A DNA stretch of 41,364 bases, from the NCBI GenBank assembly GCA_019594195.1, contig JAFDTP010000004.1:1-41364 (forward strand), in the 5' to 3' direction. The stretch is from Thermoplasmata archaeon (GTDB taxonomy: Archaea; Thermoplasmatota; Thermoplasmata; Halarchaeoplasmatales; Halarchaeoplasmataceae). The notes below the pieces were generated by a model. It saw nothing but the letters and a program-made list of their open reading frames with translations, had not been told where the DNA came from and did no database searches. The stretch's first letter is position 1; each line of letters opens with the position of its first letter. The position numbers and the translations under genes are program-made. Shown here in pieces: positions 7,423 to 21,200 of the stretch.

Positions 7423-8454
7423 ATGGGCTTGAACTCTGAGATCAAAAAGTACAACAGAAAAACATCTAGAAGCGAGAGAAAAGATCTGGTGGCATACTGG
7501 GACGAGAAAGAATATCTCGATGGAGAGGTAGAAGAGGTCTTCTCGGTCATTTTTAGGACACGCGGATGCTGCCGTTCTTACGGGGCCGGTTGTTCTATGT
7601 GTGGATATCACACCGACACAAATCCGGATATAGATAAAGAAGACTTGGAGGAACAATTGGAGGAAGCGATCTCTGATTATAAAGATCAAGATATCGTCAA
7701 GATATACACGTCCGGCAGTTTCATGGATATGGAGGAGATAGACGACGAAACTGCGCGGAAGATACTCGAAAGCTTCGATGCTGAAAAGACGGTCATAGAG
7801 ACAAGACCTGAATTCGTCGATAGGAAAAGAGTGGAAAAATTTTCACGCTCAGTCAAAAGATTAGAATTAGCTATAGGACTCGAGAGCTCGAACGATTTTG
7901 TCCTTGAGAACTGTATAAACAAGGGTTTCAAATTTCGAGATTATGAGGAGGCTGTGGAAAAAGTCTCTGACCTAGTATCGATTAGGACTTACCTTCTATT
8001 GAAACCTCCTTTCCTCACAGAGAATGAAGCTATCGAGGACCTCGAGAACTCGATAAGAGATATAGCCGAAATAACTGACGTGATCTCTATCAATCCGATA
8101 AATATACAGAACGGGACTCTATTGGAAGAACTTTGGCACAGGGGTCTCTATAGTCCTCCGTGGTTATGGTCACTGCTCGAAGTGCTCTTTTCAACATCTG
8201 ACATAGATGTACCGGTGGTGGTCTCTAAAGCTGGATTGGGATCTGAGAGAGGAGCCGATAACTGTGAAAGATGTAACGATAAGATAATCGAGATATTGGA
8301 AAAGTTCAACAAGACCCAGGATATCTCAGTATCGGAAGAGATACCCGGATGTGACTGTAAAGATAGATGGAAAACCGAAAAGGAAATTACCCCATTCCTA
8401 CACTTTAGAGGTCCGCCTTCAATATTACGCGACAGATACACTGGATACGTCTGA
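7423..8454 (+). CDS. Archaeosine biosynthesis radical SAM protein RaSEA
   Basis: This 343-residue protein matches RaSEA (COG1244), the radical SAM partner of ArcS in making archaeosine at position 15 of archaeal tRNA. The cysteine cluster near residue 43 reads RGCCRSYGAGCSMCGYHTD, giving C-C-x6-C-x2-C. IYTSGSFMDMEEI, TRPEFVD and ELAIGLESSNDFV follow, typical of the elongator-like radical SAM fold. Later cysteine groups (DNCERC and PGCDCKDRW) may bind metal. A TATA-like element at about 7390-7401 gives a nearly leaderless start at ATG 7423. ArcS is not in the window, but the upstream enzyme arcTGT is at 23628. The 3' end overlaps the convergent nusA gene by 30 nt. Confidence 0.88.
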   Translation: MGLNSEIKKYNRKTSRSERKDLVAYWDEKEYLDGEVEEVFSVIFRTRGCCRSYGAGCSMCGYHTDTNPDIDKEDLEEQLEEAISDYKDQDIVKIYTSGSFMDMEEIDDETARKILESFDAEKTVIETRPEFVDRKRVEKFSRSVKRLELAIGLESSNDFVLENCINKGFKFRDYEEAVEKVSDLVSIRTYLLLKPPFLTENEAIEDLENSIRDIAEITDVISINPINIQNGTLLEELWHRGLYSPPWLWSLLEVLFSTSDIDVPVVVSKAGLGSERGADNCERCNDKIIEILEKFNKTQDISVSEEIPGCDCKDRWKTEKEITPFLHFRGPPSILRDRYTGYV

Positions 8455-8868
8455 GTGTCTCATCATTATTTTTCTTGCTATGGAAAGATTTCTACCTTCT
8501 TTTCCGATAGCCCTGGCTTTGTTTTCCTGTGCGACTTCGACGGTTCCGTGTTTGACTCCATTTTTATCTTCTATCTCGACGTCTTTGACCTCGTAGCTGT
8601 AAAATATATTTTCAAGTAGCTTTTCTTCATCATCGCTGAATTCTATCACGTGAACGTTCCTGTCGATCGCATCGCTTATTTTAGTGACGTTCTTCCCCCC
8701 TTTACCGATAGCCTTCTGTATAGAACCGTTCTTTACGAGAAATATGACTTTTTCAGGTATATCTATACAGTCGACGACTTCGGTATCGGTTATCTTCTCG
8801 AAAACAGAGATATACCGCAGGGTTTTTTCGTTGAATGTTATATCTTCTACGTTCTCCGACATGATCAT
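8425..8868 (-). CDS. nusA: NusA-like KH-domain transcription factor
   Basis: This 147-residue protein is the short archaeal NusA, consisting of two KH RNA-binding domains without the bacterial N-terminal and S1 domains. The GxxG loops are visible in AIGKGGKNVTKI near residue 54 and RAIGKEGRNLSIAR near 120. I keep ATG 8868 as the start because it overlaps the L30e stop by four bases (ATGA), a typical coupling; a second ATG lies two codons on. It is the last gene of the RNA polymerase operon here. In many Euryarchaeota rps12 and rps7 follow, but here the convergent RaSEA gene follows and overlaps by 30 nt. Confidence 0.92.
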   Translation of the reverse strand: MIMSENVEDITFNEKTLRYISVFEKITDTEVVDCIDIPEKVIFLVKNGSIQKAIGKGGKNVTKISDAIDRNVHVIEFSDDEEKLLENIFYSYEVKDVEIEDKNGVKHGTVEVAQENKARAIGKEGRNLSIARKIMMRHSDVSSVSVA

Positions 8869-9155
8869 TCCGCCTTCAGCGAAAGAACATTCGAGTTACC
8901 AGCATCTTTTATCGAGAGTGTAGATACCGCAAAGGGTTTTCCAGCCGCGGAACCCAATTGTTGGTTGTTACCTCTATATTTATAAACTGGGACTCCACTG
9001 TACTCGTCACTCCCTACCAGAGTCTCGTCTGGACAGTTAGATGCGACGATCAACAACTTGCATTCGTCTTCGTCTGCGTTTTCTTTTGCCTCTTTGATAC
9101 CGAAATCCACCGAACCGGTGTTAACGGCCATCCTAATTTCTCTATTTATATCCAT
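8865..9155 (-). CDS. rpl30e: 50S ribosomal protein L30e
   Basis: This 96-residue protein has the L7Ae/L30e fold: FGIKEAKENADEDECKLLIVASNCP near residue 19, then VPVYKYRGNNQQLGSAAGKPFAVSTL near 55. Its place after rpoA2 and before nusA matches the conserved archaeal operon order and separates it from L7Ae. A GGTGGTG ribosome-binding site stands a few bases before ATG 9155. The stop overlaps the nusA start. It binds rRNA in the large subunit. Confidence 0.92.
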   Translation of the reverse strand: MDINREIRMAVNTGSVDFGIKEAKENADEDECKLLIVASNCPDETLVGSDEYSGVPVYKYRGNNQQLGSAAGKPFAVSTLSIKDAGNSNVLSLKAE

Positions 9156-9226
9156 TCTGGCACCACCATTTTGAAGTGATCGTTTTATCCATCATTGCCC
9201 TAGTATTTATGATTTTTTAAAGGGAC

Positions 9227-13352
<4,126 letters not shown>

Positions 13353-13356
<4 letters not shown>

Positions 13357-16300
13357 CTTTGATCCTCCACATTCAAGCGCATGGTAACTCCAAGTGATCT
13401 TAATTCATCCATCAACAATTTGAAGGCGAAACTGGTCTGTATCTGATGTATGTCGGATTTCTCACCACAGACCGGGCACCTCAATTCTCCGTTGCTGTCT
13501 AATATGGCTATGTGTCCACAATCCTCATTCCCACAGATATATTCCGTGGTTCCGTCTGACTGATCGAGCAATCTATCTTTTATCACCATGGCGGTGCCGT
13601 GTCCTATCAGGGTGTTCCTTTCCATCTCTCCGAACCTCAGACCGCCCTTACGTGAACGTCCTTCAGTTGGCTGTCTGGTGAGTATCTGTACGGGACCTCT
13701 AGATCTACTGTGTAGCTTGTTTGAGACCATATGGTGCAGTTTCTGATAGTAGATTACGCCCATGTATATCTCTGCTTCCAACATCTTGCCGCTCCTTCCG
13801 TCATAAAGGATCTCGGTACCGTTGGACTTGAATCCTGCTTCTTTAAGAGATTCCTTAAGGGCGTCCTCGCTTTCTCCACTGAAAGGAGTCCCGTCTATAT
13901 GTCTACCTTCGAGCGAGGCCACTTTGCCACCGAGCATCTCTAGCATGTGAGCGACCGTCATCCTTGAAGGCATCGCGTGAGGATTGACGATCAAGTCTGG
14001 GACAACTCCTTCTTCAGTGAAAGGTAGGTCTTCAGGTTCCACCAATTTTCCTATGACACCTTTTTGACCGTGTCTAGATGTGAATTTATCTCCCAGCTCA
14101 GGGATCCTTTGATCTCTTATCTTAGTCTTGACAACACGGCTTCCGTCTTCTGATTCTGTGAGCATGACGGAATCTATCCATCCTTTCTCCCTCGGTCTTA
14201 CTATCTCGGAAGTTTCTCTCCTTTTTTGTGGAGCCATGAGATCTGTGTCTTCCTCCAAAAATCTTGGAGGCGAGGTCTTCCCTACGATGACCTCTCCACC
14301 GTCTACGTTGGTTTCAGGATTGATAAGACCGTCTTTGTCTAATTTACTGTACTGTTGATCACTCCTAGCTCCTCGGACATCTGGATCAGGGATCTCGAAT
14401 TCGTCTTCCTGACCACCGGGATATTTTCTTTCTTCAGCCGTGTAGGTCCTGAAGAATGTTGACCTAGCCAAAGCCCGATCTATAGCGGCCCTGTTCATTA
14501 TTATTGCGTCTTCCATGTTATATCCATGGTAAGGCATCACTGCAACTACGAAGTTCTGGCCTGCAGGTCTTTTGTTATAATTGACCAGTTCCATGGTCTT
14601 GGTCTGAAGAAGCGATAGCTGAGGATAGTGAAGAAGATGTTCTCTCGTATCGGGCCTGGTCCTGTAATTAGATGCGTTCAGGCCTAATGCCTGCTTCATC
14701 ATGTTGGCGCCCATAGAACAACGAGGGGCGGCATTGTGTTCCGCGAAGGGGACCAAACCCGTTGATGCACCGAGCATGAGTAAAGGATCGACTTCCATAT
14801 GAGTGTGTTCATCCTCTATCTTCGATTCGACCTCCATCTTCCCGTCGCACTTTCTACATTTCACCTCTGAGATATCTTCGCCTTCACCCATATTCATCCA
14901 TTTGATGTCGGCTTCAGATAGAGGCTCTTCACAGTGATCGCACATGCTCGGTATGTCGAAGGGATATAAAGCTACATATAGGTCTTCTTCCTCTTCAGCG
15001 TCTATCCATTCTACGAAACCATCTTCGAATAATGATTCTATATCTCTTTTACCTTGTTCTATCTCATCTATGATCTCGGTAGTGAAATTGACGCTCCCGT
15101 CTTCGACTATCATGAGAGGTCTCCTCACTCTACCTTCGTCCGAGTTGATTATCACTTCGTCCATATCTTGGTTATATCTGAGGTTGAGCTGGTCTGAGAC
15201 CTCACCATCTCTTCTAGCCGACCTGACATTTTTTACGAATTGATCTGGATCATCAACGACGCCGACTAGATCACCGTTCAAATATACTTTAGAGCTCGAA
15301 TCGCTTCCTGATCCCATCTCCATAAGGCCTAGATCATGCAGGTTCCATCTGGTCTCCATGACCTCTGCGCCCTTGGAAACGTTGACCATTAGAGCCGAGG
15401 TCTTTACGAGACCACAGTTTTGTCCCTCTGGAGTTTCGTTAGGACACAGCCTACCCCAGTGGGTAGGATGGAGTTCTCTAGCCTCGAAGTGAGGTTGGCT
15501 CCTTGATAGTGGTGATTTAACTCTTCTCAGATGGCTTATAGCCGCCATGTTGGAAGTTCTGTCTAGAAGTTGAGATATACCGGTTCTACCACCGACCCAA
15601 TTTCCCGTTGCCATAGCATGTTGCAATTTATTCGATAGGAGATCCGGTCTTATGGAGGATTTGATCCTTATATCTCCCTTTTTCCTGAAGTTCCTCTCTA
15701 GTTGATATTTAAGGTCTTTGAGTAGATTCACAACAGAAACTCGGAAAAGATCTGACATCAGGTCTCCCGCTAGTTTCAATCTCTTGTTCGCATAGTGATC
15801 TTTATCGTCGGGCTCTCTTTCGCCCATGTAAAGCTCAAGGATGGCTCTAGTCATCCTTCCCAGGAAAACGGCCTTTTTCATCCTATTTCCTTTTTTGTCA
15901 CCTAGATGAGGTAAGAGTGATCTGTCTAGTATGGACTCTATCTTTTTTCTTCTATACTCTTCAGCTTGCCCTGTGGCGAACTTTCTCTCCAAGTAAGCTA
16001 AAGCGTCCTCTTGATCATAAACTCCGTCAGGGGAATACTCTTCTTCCTCCTGGCACATCTCGATATTTGCGAATACCAAACTGGCCATCTCGGGTTCGGT
16101 GACTATAGAATTGTAGATCTCTTCATCGCTGTCCATACCTAGAGCTTTCATCAATATGACCAAAGGTATTTCGCCGTTCGCGGAAGGTACTGAAACGCTT
16201 ATCATGCCGTTTTTCTTTCTCTCCAATCTAGTCATGGCTCTGAAGCCGTGTCTTTGAGAGAATATCTTCGCGACCTCATGTTCTCTTCCATATTTCTCAT

Positions 16301-16976
16301 TTATCTCACACATCACCCTGTTGGTCGCCATATCTTCAACGGCCATCAAATTCCTTTCGGTCCCCCCAATTATGAAGTAACCCTGAGGATCGACCGGATC
16401 CTCTCCTAACTCAGTCAGCTTATCTTCTTCGTCCATCTCAATAAATTCTTTGCTGTCTTTGTCCAAGTTAAGGACTTCTTCTATGGTGTTATCCAAGTTA
16501 TCTTGATGGAGATTACATATCTTAGAACCGATCATAACGGGAAGTCTACCTACGGAGATCCATTTTGGTTCCTCTTCGATCCCATCACGTATCAGGCTAA
16601 ATTTCATCTCTAGTTCAGCGTCATAGTAAAGGTCTCTCAGCCTGGCCTCGTGAGGTGTCAGTTTGTGTTCCGATCCGCTGGCTTCCTTGATCGTGGGTTT
16701 TTTGATCCTGATCGTAGGTTCCGCGTTAGGCGGTATCCTACCGTCGTCTCCTCTTTTTCGACCGACCCTTATCTGTATGTCTTGACCGTCGACTTTCTCT
16801 GGATCGAGTTTTATCTTACCCCATCCACCTTCATCGAATCCGATCCTTATATTGTCTACTATCTTCTGAGCCCTGCTGTTAGGGTTATCCACTGTAGGCA
16901 AAAAATCATCGTATGATTCCATGTGATGACCGACTATGTTCGCTTCCTCAAAAAATGCGTCTACAAGTTCTCTCAT
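13353..16976 (-). CDS. rpoB: DNA-directed RNA polymerase subunit B (unsplit)
   Basis: This 1207-residue protein is the complete second-largest subunit. In many methanogens and haloarchaea it is split into B' and B''; here it is one chain. The N-terminus LVDAFFEEANIVGHHMESYD is typical. Other landmarks are HPTHWGRLCPNETPEGQNCG near 510, GHGTAMVIKDRLLD near 1122, LGDKFTSRHGQKGVIGKLVE near 960 and the C-terminal zinc site YICGNEDCGH / RCPVCGE near 1145-1172. Upstream GAGGGG forms a ribosome-binding site. The gap to rpoH is 35 nt and no separate promoter is visible there. Confidence 0.97.
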
Positions 16977-17011
16977 TTATATCATCCCCTCATAACAATC
17001 ATATATCATTT

Positions 17012-17278
17012 TTAATCACGTTTGACGACTAAACGATATGCATTTGCAGAATCAGATGTCCTGCTTTTCCTTCTGACCTCGATTATCCTACCAACGTTGA
17101 TATCACCGTGGACCTTTTCCAGTTGTTCCAAGGCTGGATCGGTCTTTCTTATCTTTGGTAAATTCTCTCTCTGGACGTCCATCTTCTCTAGAATCTCTTT
17201 CTCCTCATCTTTAGGCACGAGTTTATGTTCGGGAACGAGCCCGTGCTTTAATACATTTATTTCATCCTTATTACCCAT
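17012..17278 (-). CDS. rpoH: DNA-directed RNA polymerase subunit H
   Basis: I place the start at ATG 17278, giving 88 residues beginning MGNKDEINVLKHGLVPEHKL. This fits the usual 75-90 residue length and has an AAGGGGA ribosome-binding site nearby; an in-frame ATG ten codons earlier is unlikely. LVPEHKLVPKDEEKEILEKM and the C-terminal RRKSRTSDSANAYRLVVKR are the conserved RpoH/Rpb5 C-terminal domain. Subunit H sits at the downstream jaw of the polymerase. The gene begins 50 nt after the 3' end of tRNA-Lys(UUU) with no clear TATA box between, so it may be co-transcribed with the tRNA. Confidence 0.95.
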   Translation of the reverse strand: MGNKDEINVLKHGLVPEHKLVPKDEEKEILEKMDVQRENLPKIRKTDPALEQLEKVHGDINVGRIIEVRRKSRTSDSANAYRLVVKRD

Positions 17279-17341
17279 GGTTTGTTCCCCTTCTTTTTGA
17301 TTGATCAAGCAGAGGTAATGTGATTGACGGGCCTGTGGGGA

Positions 17342-17371
17342 TTTCCGAGAATCACCTATCGATGATCCATT
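17342..17371 (-). other. tRNA-Lys(UUU) intron 2, T-loop position 59/60
   Basis: This 30-nt intron fits a bulge-helix-bulge motif. The T-stem TGGGG/CCCCA is the outer helix, then comes 3' bulge AAT, a 4-bp central helix (TTCG with CGGA, one wobble) and 5' bulge AAA. The inner hairpin GGATCATC-GATA-GGTGATTC has 8 bp including two wobbles. Cutting after the second base of each bulge leaves exactly the 7-nt loop TTCGAAT. Confidence 0.85.
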
Positions 17372-17410
17372 TTCGAACCCCAGGCCATCTGGTTAAAAGC
17401 CAGATGCTCT

Positions 17411-17440
17411 ATCCAGGGAAAGAGCACATTATCTCTTTCC
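17411..17440 (-). other. tRNA-Lys(UUU) intron 1, D-loop
   Basis: This 30-nt intron forms hairpin GAAAGAG-ATAATGTG-CTCTTTC (7 bp). The central helix pairs exon CCAGG with intron CCTGG. The 5' bulge is TAG and the 3' bulge ATA, just before the D-stem strand GAGC. Cutting after the second base of each bulge gives the D-loop AGCCAGGTAA, a normal length with the G18-G19 pair. The splice sites are inferred from the fold. Confidence 0.8.
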
Positions 17441-17501
17441 TACCTGGCTGAGCTACAGGCCCATCAATGACGAACTGCAACTATCGACTTAACAACAGCA
17501 T

Positions 17502-17511
17502 GTATATAAAT
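17502..17511 (-). promoter_or_regulatory. TATA box of tRNA-Lys(UUU) and possibly the rpo operon
   Basis: ATTTATATAC on the minus strand lies about 40 nt upstream of the tRNA 5' end. It is the last clear TATA element before rpoH and may drive the tRNA and the whole RNA polymerase operon. Confidence 0.6.
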
Positions 17512-17551
17512 GTGTCCCTCTACATTTCCATCTTTGGAAGTAGTTCATCCG

Positions 17552-18097
17552 TTACCATTCTATCATCACTTCGTTCAATGGCCTTTTCGGGACCTGCAGT
17601 TCCCCCTCCTCAAGGAAATATTCTAAACCCCCCTCAGATTCCACGATCGATGGTTCTTCTTTGGGATATCCAAGGGCGACCATGAGTTTTATTTCGTAGT
17701 CATCAGGTACTGGTAAGAGCTTATTCAATCCATCTCTATCTATAGCTCCCAAGATACAGCTACCCAAACCTTGGTTCAACGCCGTTATACAGATGCTCTG
17801 AGCGGCTATACCCGCGTCCATATCTAGTCCAAGGTCCTCTTTTTTCAATATCGCTATATAGGCCATAGGCATCTCTTCTTTAGAGGGGTCCCAATCGAGA
17901 TGTCCGGCCCAATTAGTATGTTCGAATACTTCTTCCAATTTTTTGTTTATCTTTATAAATTTTAGAGGTTGGAGATTAGCACCGCTGGGTGAAAGTCTAC
18001 CTGCGTTTACACACTTCTTTAAGACTTCTTCAGGGACCTCTTTGTCAACATATCTTCTTATACTTCTCCTCTCTTTTATGGCTTTATATGCGTCCAT
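17552..18097 (-). CDS. Nitroreductase family protein
   Basis: With start ATG 18097 the protein has 181 residues. This start has a strong GGAGGTG ribosome-binding site a few bases upstream and gives the usual N-terminus MDAYKAIKERRSIRRYVDKE. The FMN-binding RRSIR motif lies near residue 10, AGRLSPSGANLQPLKF near 33, and the C-terminal VALGYPKEEPS near 142. The family uses FMN and NAD(P)H to reduce nitro compounds, quinones or flavins; the natural substrate here is unknown. The central part is short compared with longer family members. A TATA-like element lies about 25-35 nt upstream. It stands between the rpo operon tRNA and a divergent surface-protein gene. Confidence 0.88.
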   Translation of the reverse strand: MDAYKAIKERRSIRRYVDKEVPEEVLKKCVNAGRLSPSGANLQPLKFIKINKKLEEVFEHTNWAGHLDWDPSKEEMPMAYIAILKKEDLGLDMDAGIAAQSICITALNQGLGSCILGAIDRDGLNKLLPVPDDYEIKLMVALGYPKEEPSIVESEGGLEYFLEEGELQVPKRPLNEVMIEW

Positions 18098-18204
18098 GAC
18101 GAACACCTCCATTTTTGGAGTCAATATAATCGAAAGACGTATTAAAACCATTCCAATAACCTATAAATATGGATGAAGCACACCTCTCACAAATCAGGAC
18201 AAAT

Positions 18205-18216
18205 AATTTATATATC
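18205..18216 (+). promoter_or_regulatory. TATA box of the giant surface-protein gene
   Basis: AATTTATATATC is a strong TATA-like element. A start about 25 nt downstream gives a short leader that carries the AAGGTGG ribosome-binding site at 18251-18257, 6 nt before ATG 18264. Confidence 0.65.
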
Positions 18217-18263
18217 AACATAACTTGAATGTCTAAATCTATCTAGCCTTAAGGTGGAAAAAA

Positions 18264-21200
18264 ATGATTGATGGAAAATCACAGAAAATGTTAAGCATGT
18301 TGATCGCCCTGACTCTTTTGCTTGGGATCGTAGCTCCTGTCGGCCAAGTGATCGGTGAATCTGGAGAGGATGAGGCCTTAGAAGGCGGTACTGATGAAAA
18401 CTTGGATACTGGTTCCACTAGCCTTCAGTCGGAGCATACCCGGTATATAACTGAGGATGAATATATAAACGAGACTGAAAGGAAAGAAGACAACAATATA
18501 GTCATAGAATCAGATGGACACCTTCAGATAATCAATTCTACACTCACGATGATGTTGAATGAAGAGGGACATACCTGGAATATCACGGTCAGAGATGGAG
18601 GACAGTTGAGTTTGAGTAACAGTACAATAAAAACCAATCCTGATCCTACCTTACTTCGTCCATTCCTTAAAACCGACGTGACAGTGACAGGTGGTTCTAG
18701 CTTACTCATGGAAAAAAATTCGTCATTCAGATTTCCAGGCTTCGTCAATATCGAGTCTTCTGAATTTGAGATGATAGATTCTACCTTTGAGGCACTTGAA
18801 GACGTTCCATCTTATGATTATCTATGGGATGGAGACCAAGAAGATGAAGCAGTAGACGATAATGATGACGGGCCTAGGTTGTTCGTTACGGACGGATCGG
18901 ATTTTTATATGGAGAACTCCAGGATCGATGATTATTATACATTTGATGAAGATACCGATATGTGGGAGATGAGTTGGTATCCTCTCGACGAAGATGGTGA
19001 AGAGATAGTGGAAGTTCAAGATAACGAAGAAGAATATCTGATCGGAGGAGAGGAAGAACAGGAATTACTTCTAGAAGATTGGTTCCTAGAAAACCCTTTC
19101 ATATCAGATGAATATTTGGGTGAATACCCCTATATAAACCCATCAAATATGATAAGTTCTCTATACGTCGAGATCGAATACAGCACAAGAGAAAATTATA
19201 CAGACGATGAAGACCTCGCCACATTAGATTACACTACACCTGGAGGTCAAACAGGATCCCTCGATATACATCCGGATGAGGAATCAAATTCTGCTCCACT
19301 GTGGGAGATAGAGTTGAGTGAATTCTTCGAAGGAGAGAAAGCGGGAGAAACTAGATGGTTGATCGACGAGGGACTAGAAGTGAGCGTTGAGAACCCGCAG
19401 ACTGGAGAGGATTTCGAAGTAGAAATAGAACAACTAAGATTGGTATCATCATATGATAATGATATACATATAAGAGAGTCAAGCATCACGGTCATAAACA
19501 GCTTTATCGATGTAGATATAAAGCAGAGCGATATAGACCCTAGAACCAGAGAAACGGCAACTGATGATGATACATATCTCCAGAATTCTAATGTGGACCA
19601 TAGGGTTCTAAGGATTTACGATAGTTCCTTCAAATCATACGGGCTTAGCATAGAGGACGATGATACGGATGGCCAGGAAGATGGCGATCCTTGGATATTG
19701 AATACCGAATCATCCCATGATCAGACCTGGATATACAGATGGGTGGACTTACAGGTGACAAATGAGGACGGTGTTCCATTACCTGGAGCTACCGTTGACC
19801 CGAACCCGGATAATAGGATAGAAGAATTGGACGAAACAGTTGAAAGTATCAACGATCCAGATGACAATCCTAGGGCATTAGAATATATGCAGGAACATGG
19901 CAACGGTACCTATGTCGAAGGCGAAGATATCTACGAGGCCAACGAGGAAGGAAGGATAACGATGTTCCTTGCCAGCGATAGGATAAATTACCCTGGTGAT
20001 TGGCCTAACAGCGAATATGTGGGTAATTATTTACTGGATTTGACTTATGAGGACGAAGACCAAGGTATTTTTGAGACTGCTACATCCGAGATAAGTTTGG
20101 AACATTTCCCTAAGATGGATAATCCTGAGAGTATAAGTGCACAGATACCGGTCGATCTTCCTGACCTAGAAGCTGAAGACTTGAGGAGAGTAGAAGAGGA
20201 TCAACCAATAATCCCCGAAGACGAAGTGGACTTGATCATGAACGTTTCAAATGTCGGTGATGCAGATGCTTCCGATGTCAACGTCTCATTTTACCAGGAT
20301 GAATTTGATCCTGATCATCCCGACGAAAATCTTTTCGATCATACTATATTGGATGGCTTGGGTGAAGATGAGAGTGAAGAAGTAGAAACCACATGGGACG
20401 CCCCGGTCGATACAGGTAGTTACACGATAATAGGGGTTGTTGATCCGGAGAACAGCATAACTGAGAAGAACAGAGATAATAATCATGCGAATATCACTTT
20501 AGACGTGGTAAGTGAACCTCATTTTGAAGTGGATATTGATTCACCGGAAGATACTGATGAGTTCATAGAAGGTGAAGTAGTGACGGTCAGTTACACAGTT
20601 GAGAACATCGGTGATCTTGAAGGTACTCAAGATATAGAATTCTGGGTGGATGATGAATTACAAGATACGCTAGAAGATTTAACTCTTGACAGCGGAGATC
20701 AGCATATTGATACTTTCAGTTTTACCGCTGAAGACACAGTGGACGGTCACGAGATCAGCGTCTTAAGTGATGACGATAGCAGTGTAGTAAACATCCAAGT
20801 ATTGGAGGACGCAGATTTCCAAGTTGAGATAGATTCACCGGAAGATACCGATGAATTCATAGAAGGCGACACGATAGAAGTAGAGTATACAGTCGAAAAT
20901 CAAGGTCAAGTAGGAGACGTAAGAGATATAACTTTCAAGGTGGACGGCTTAGAAGAAGAAACACAGAGCGTAGGTTTGGAACCTGGAGAGGATATATCCG
21001 GCGAGTTCACCTGGCAGGCCGAAAGTCCCTTTGGAGAAAGAGATCTTTCGATAGAGGCCGATAACGAAGACGTGGTCACTATCTCCGTTTTAGAAGATGC
21101 ACGCTTCGTGGTGGACTTGGTTTCACCTATCGAAGAAGATAGTTTCCTTGAAGGTGATACAGTCACGGTAGAATACACAGTCGAAAACCTTGGAGATGTT

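Larger units (their letters stand above)
17329..17462 (-). tRNA. tRNA-Lys (anticodon UUU) with two introns
   Basis: The minus strand reads a Lys tRNA of 134 nt. Acceptor arms GGGCCTG and CAGGCCC pair fully. The anticodon arm is TCTGG-CTTTTAA-CCAGA with anticodon TTT and no interruption. The D-loop and T-loop each contain an extra 30 nt. Removing them gives a 74-nt tRNA that closely matches the intronless Lys(CUU) tRNA at 41224. The T-loop becomes the standard TTCGAAT. CCA is not encoded. rpoH follows 50 nt downstream. Intron ends were set by bulge-helix-bulge folding. Confidence 0.93.

Noticed and set aside
17329..17462. A permuted or split tRNA, or an anticodon-loop intron
   Set aside because: The exons are in normal order, both ends pair in the acceptor stem, and the anticodon loop CTTTTAA is complete.
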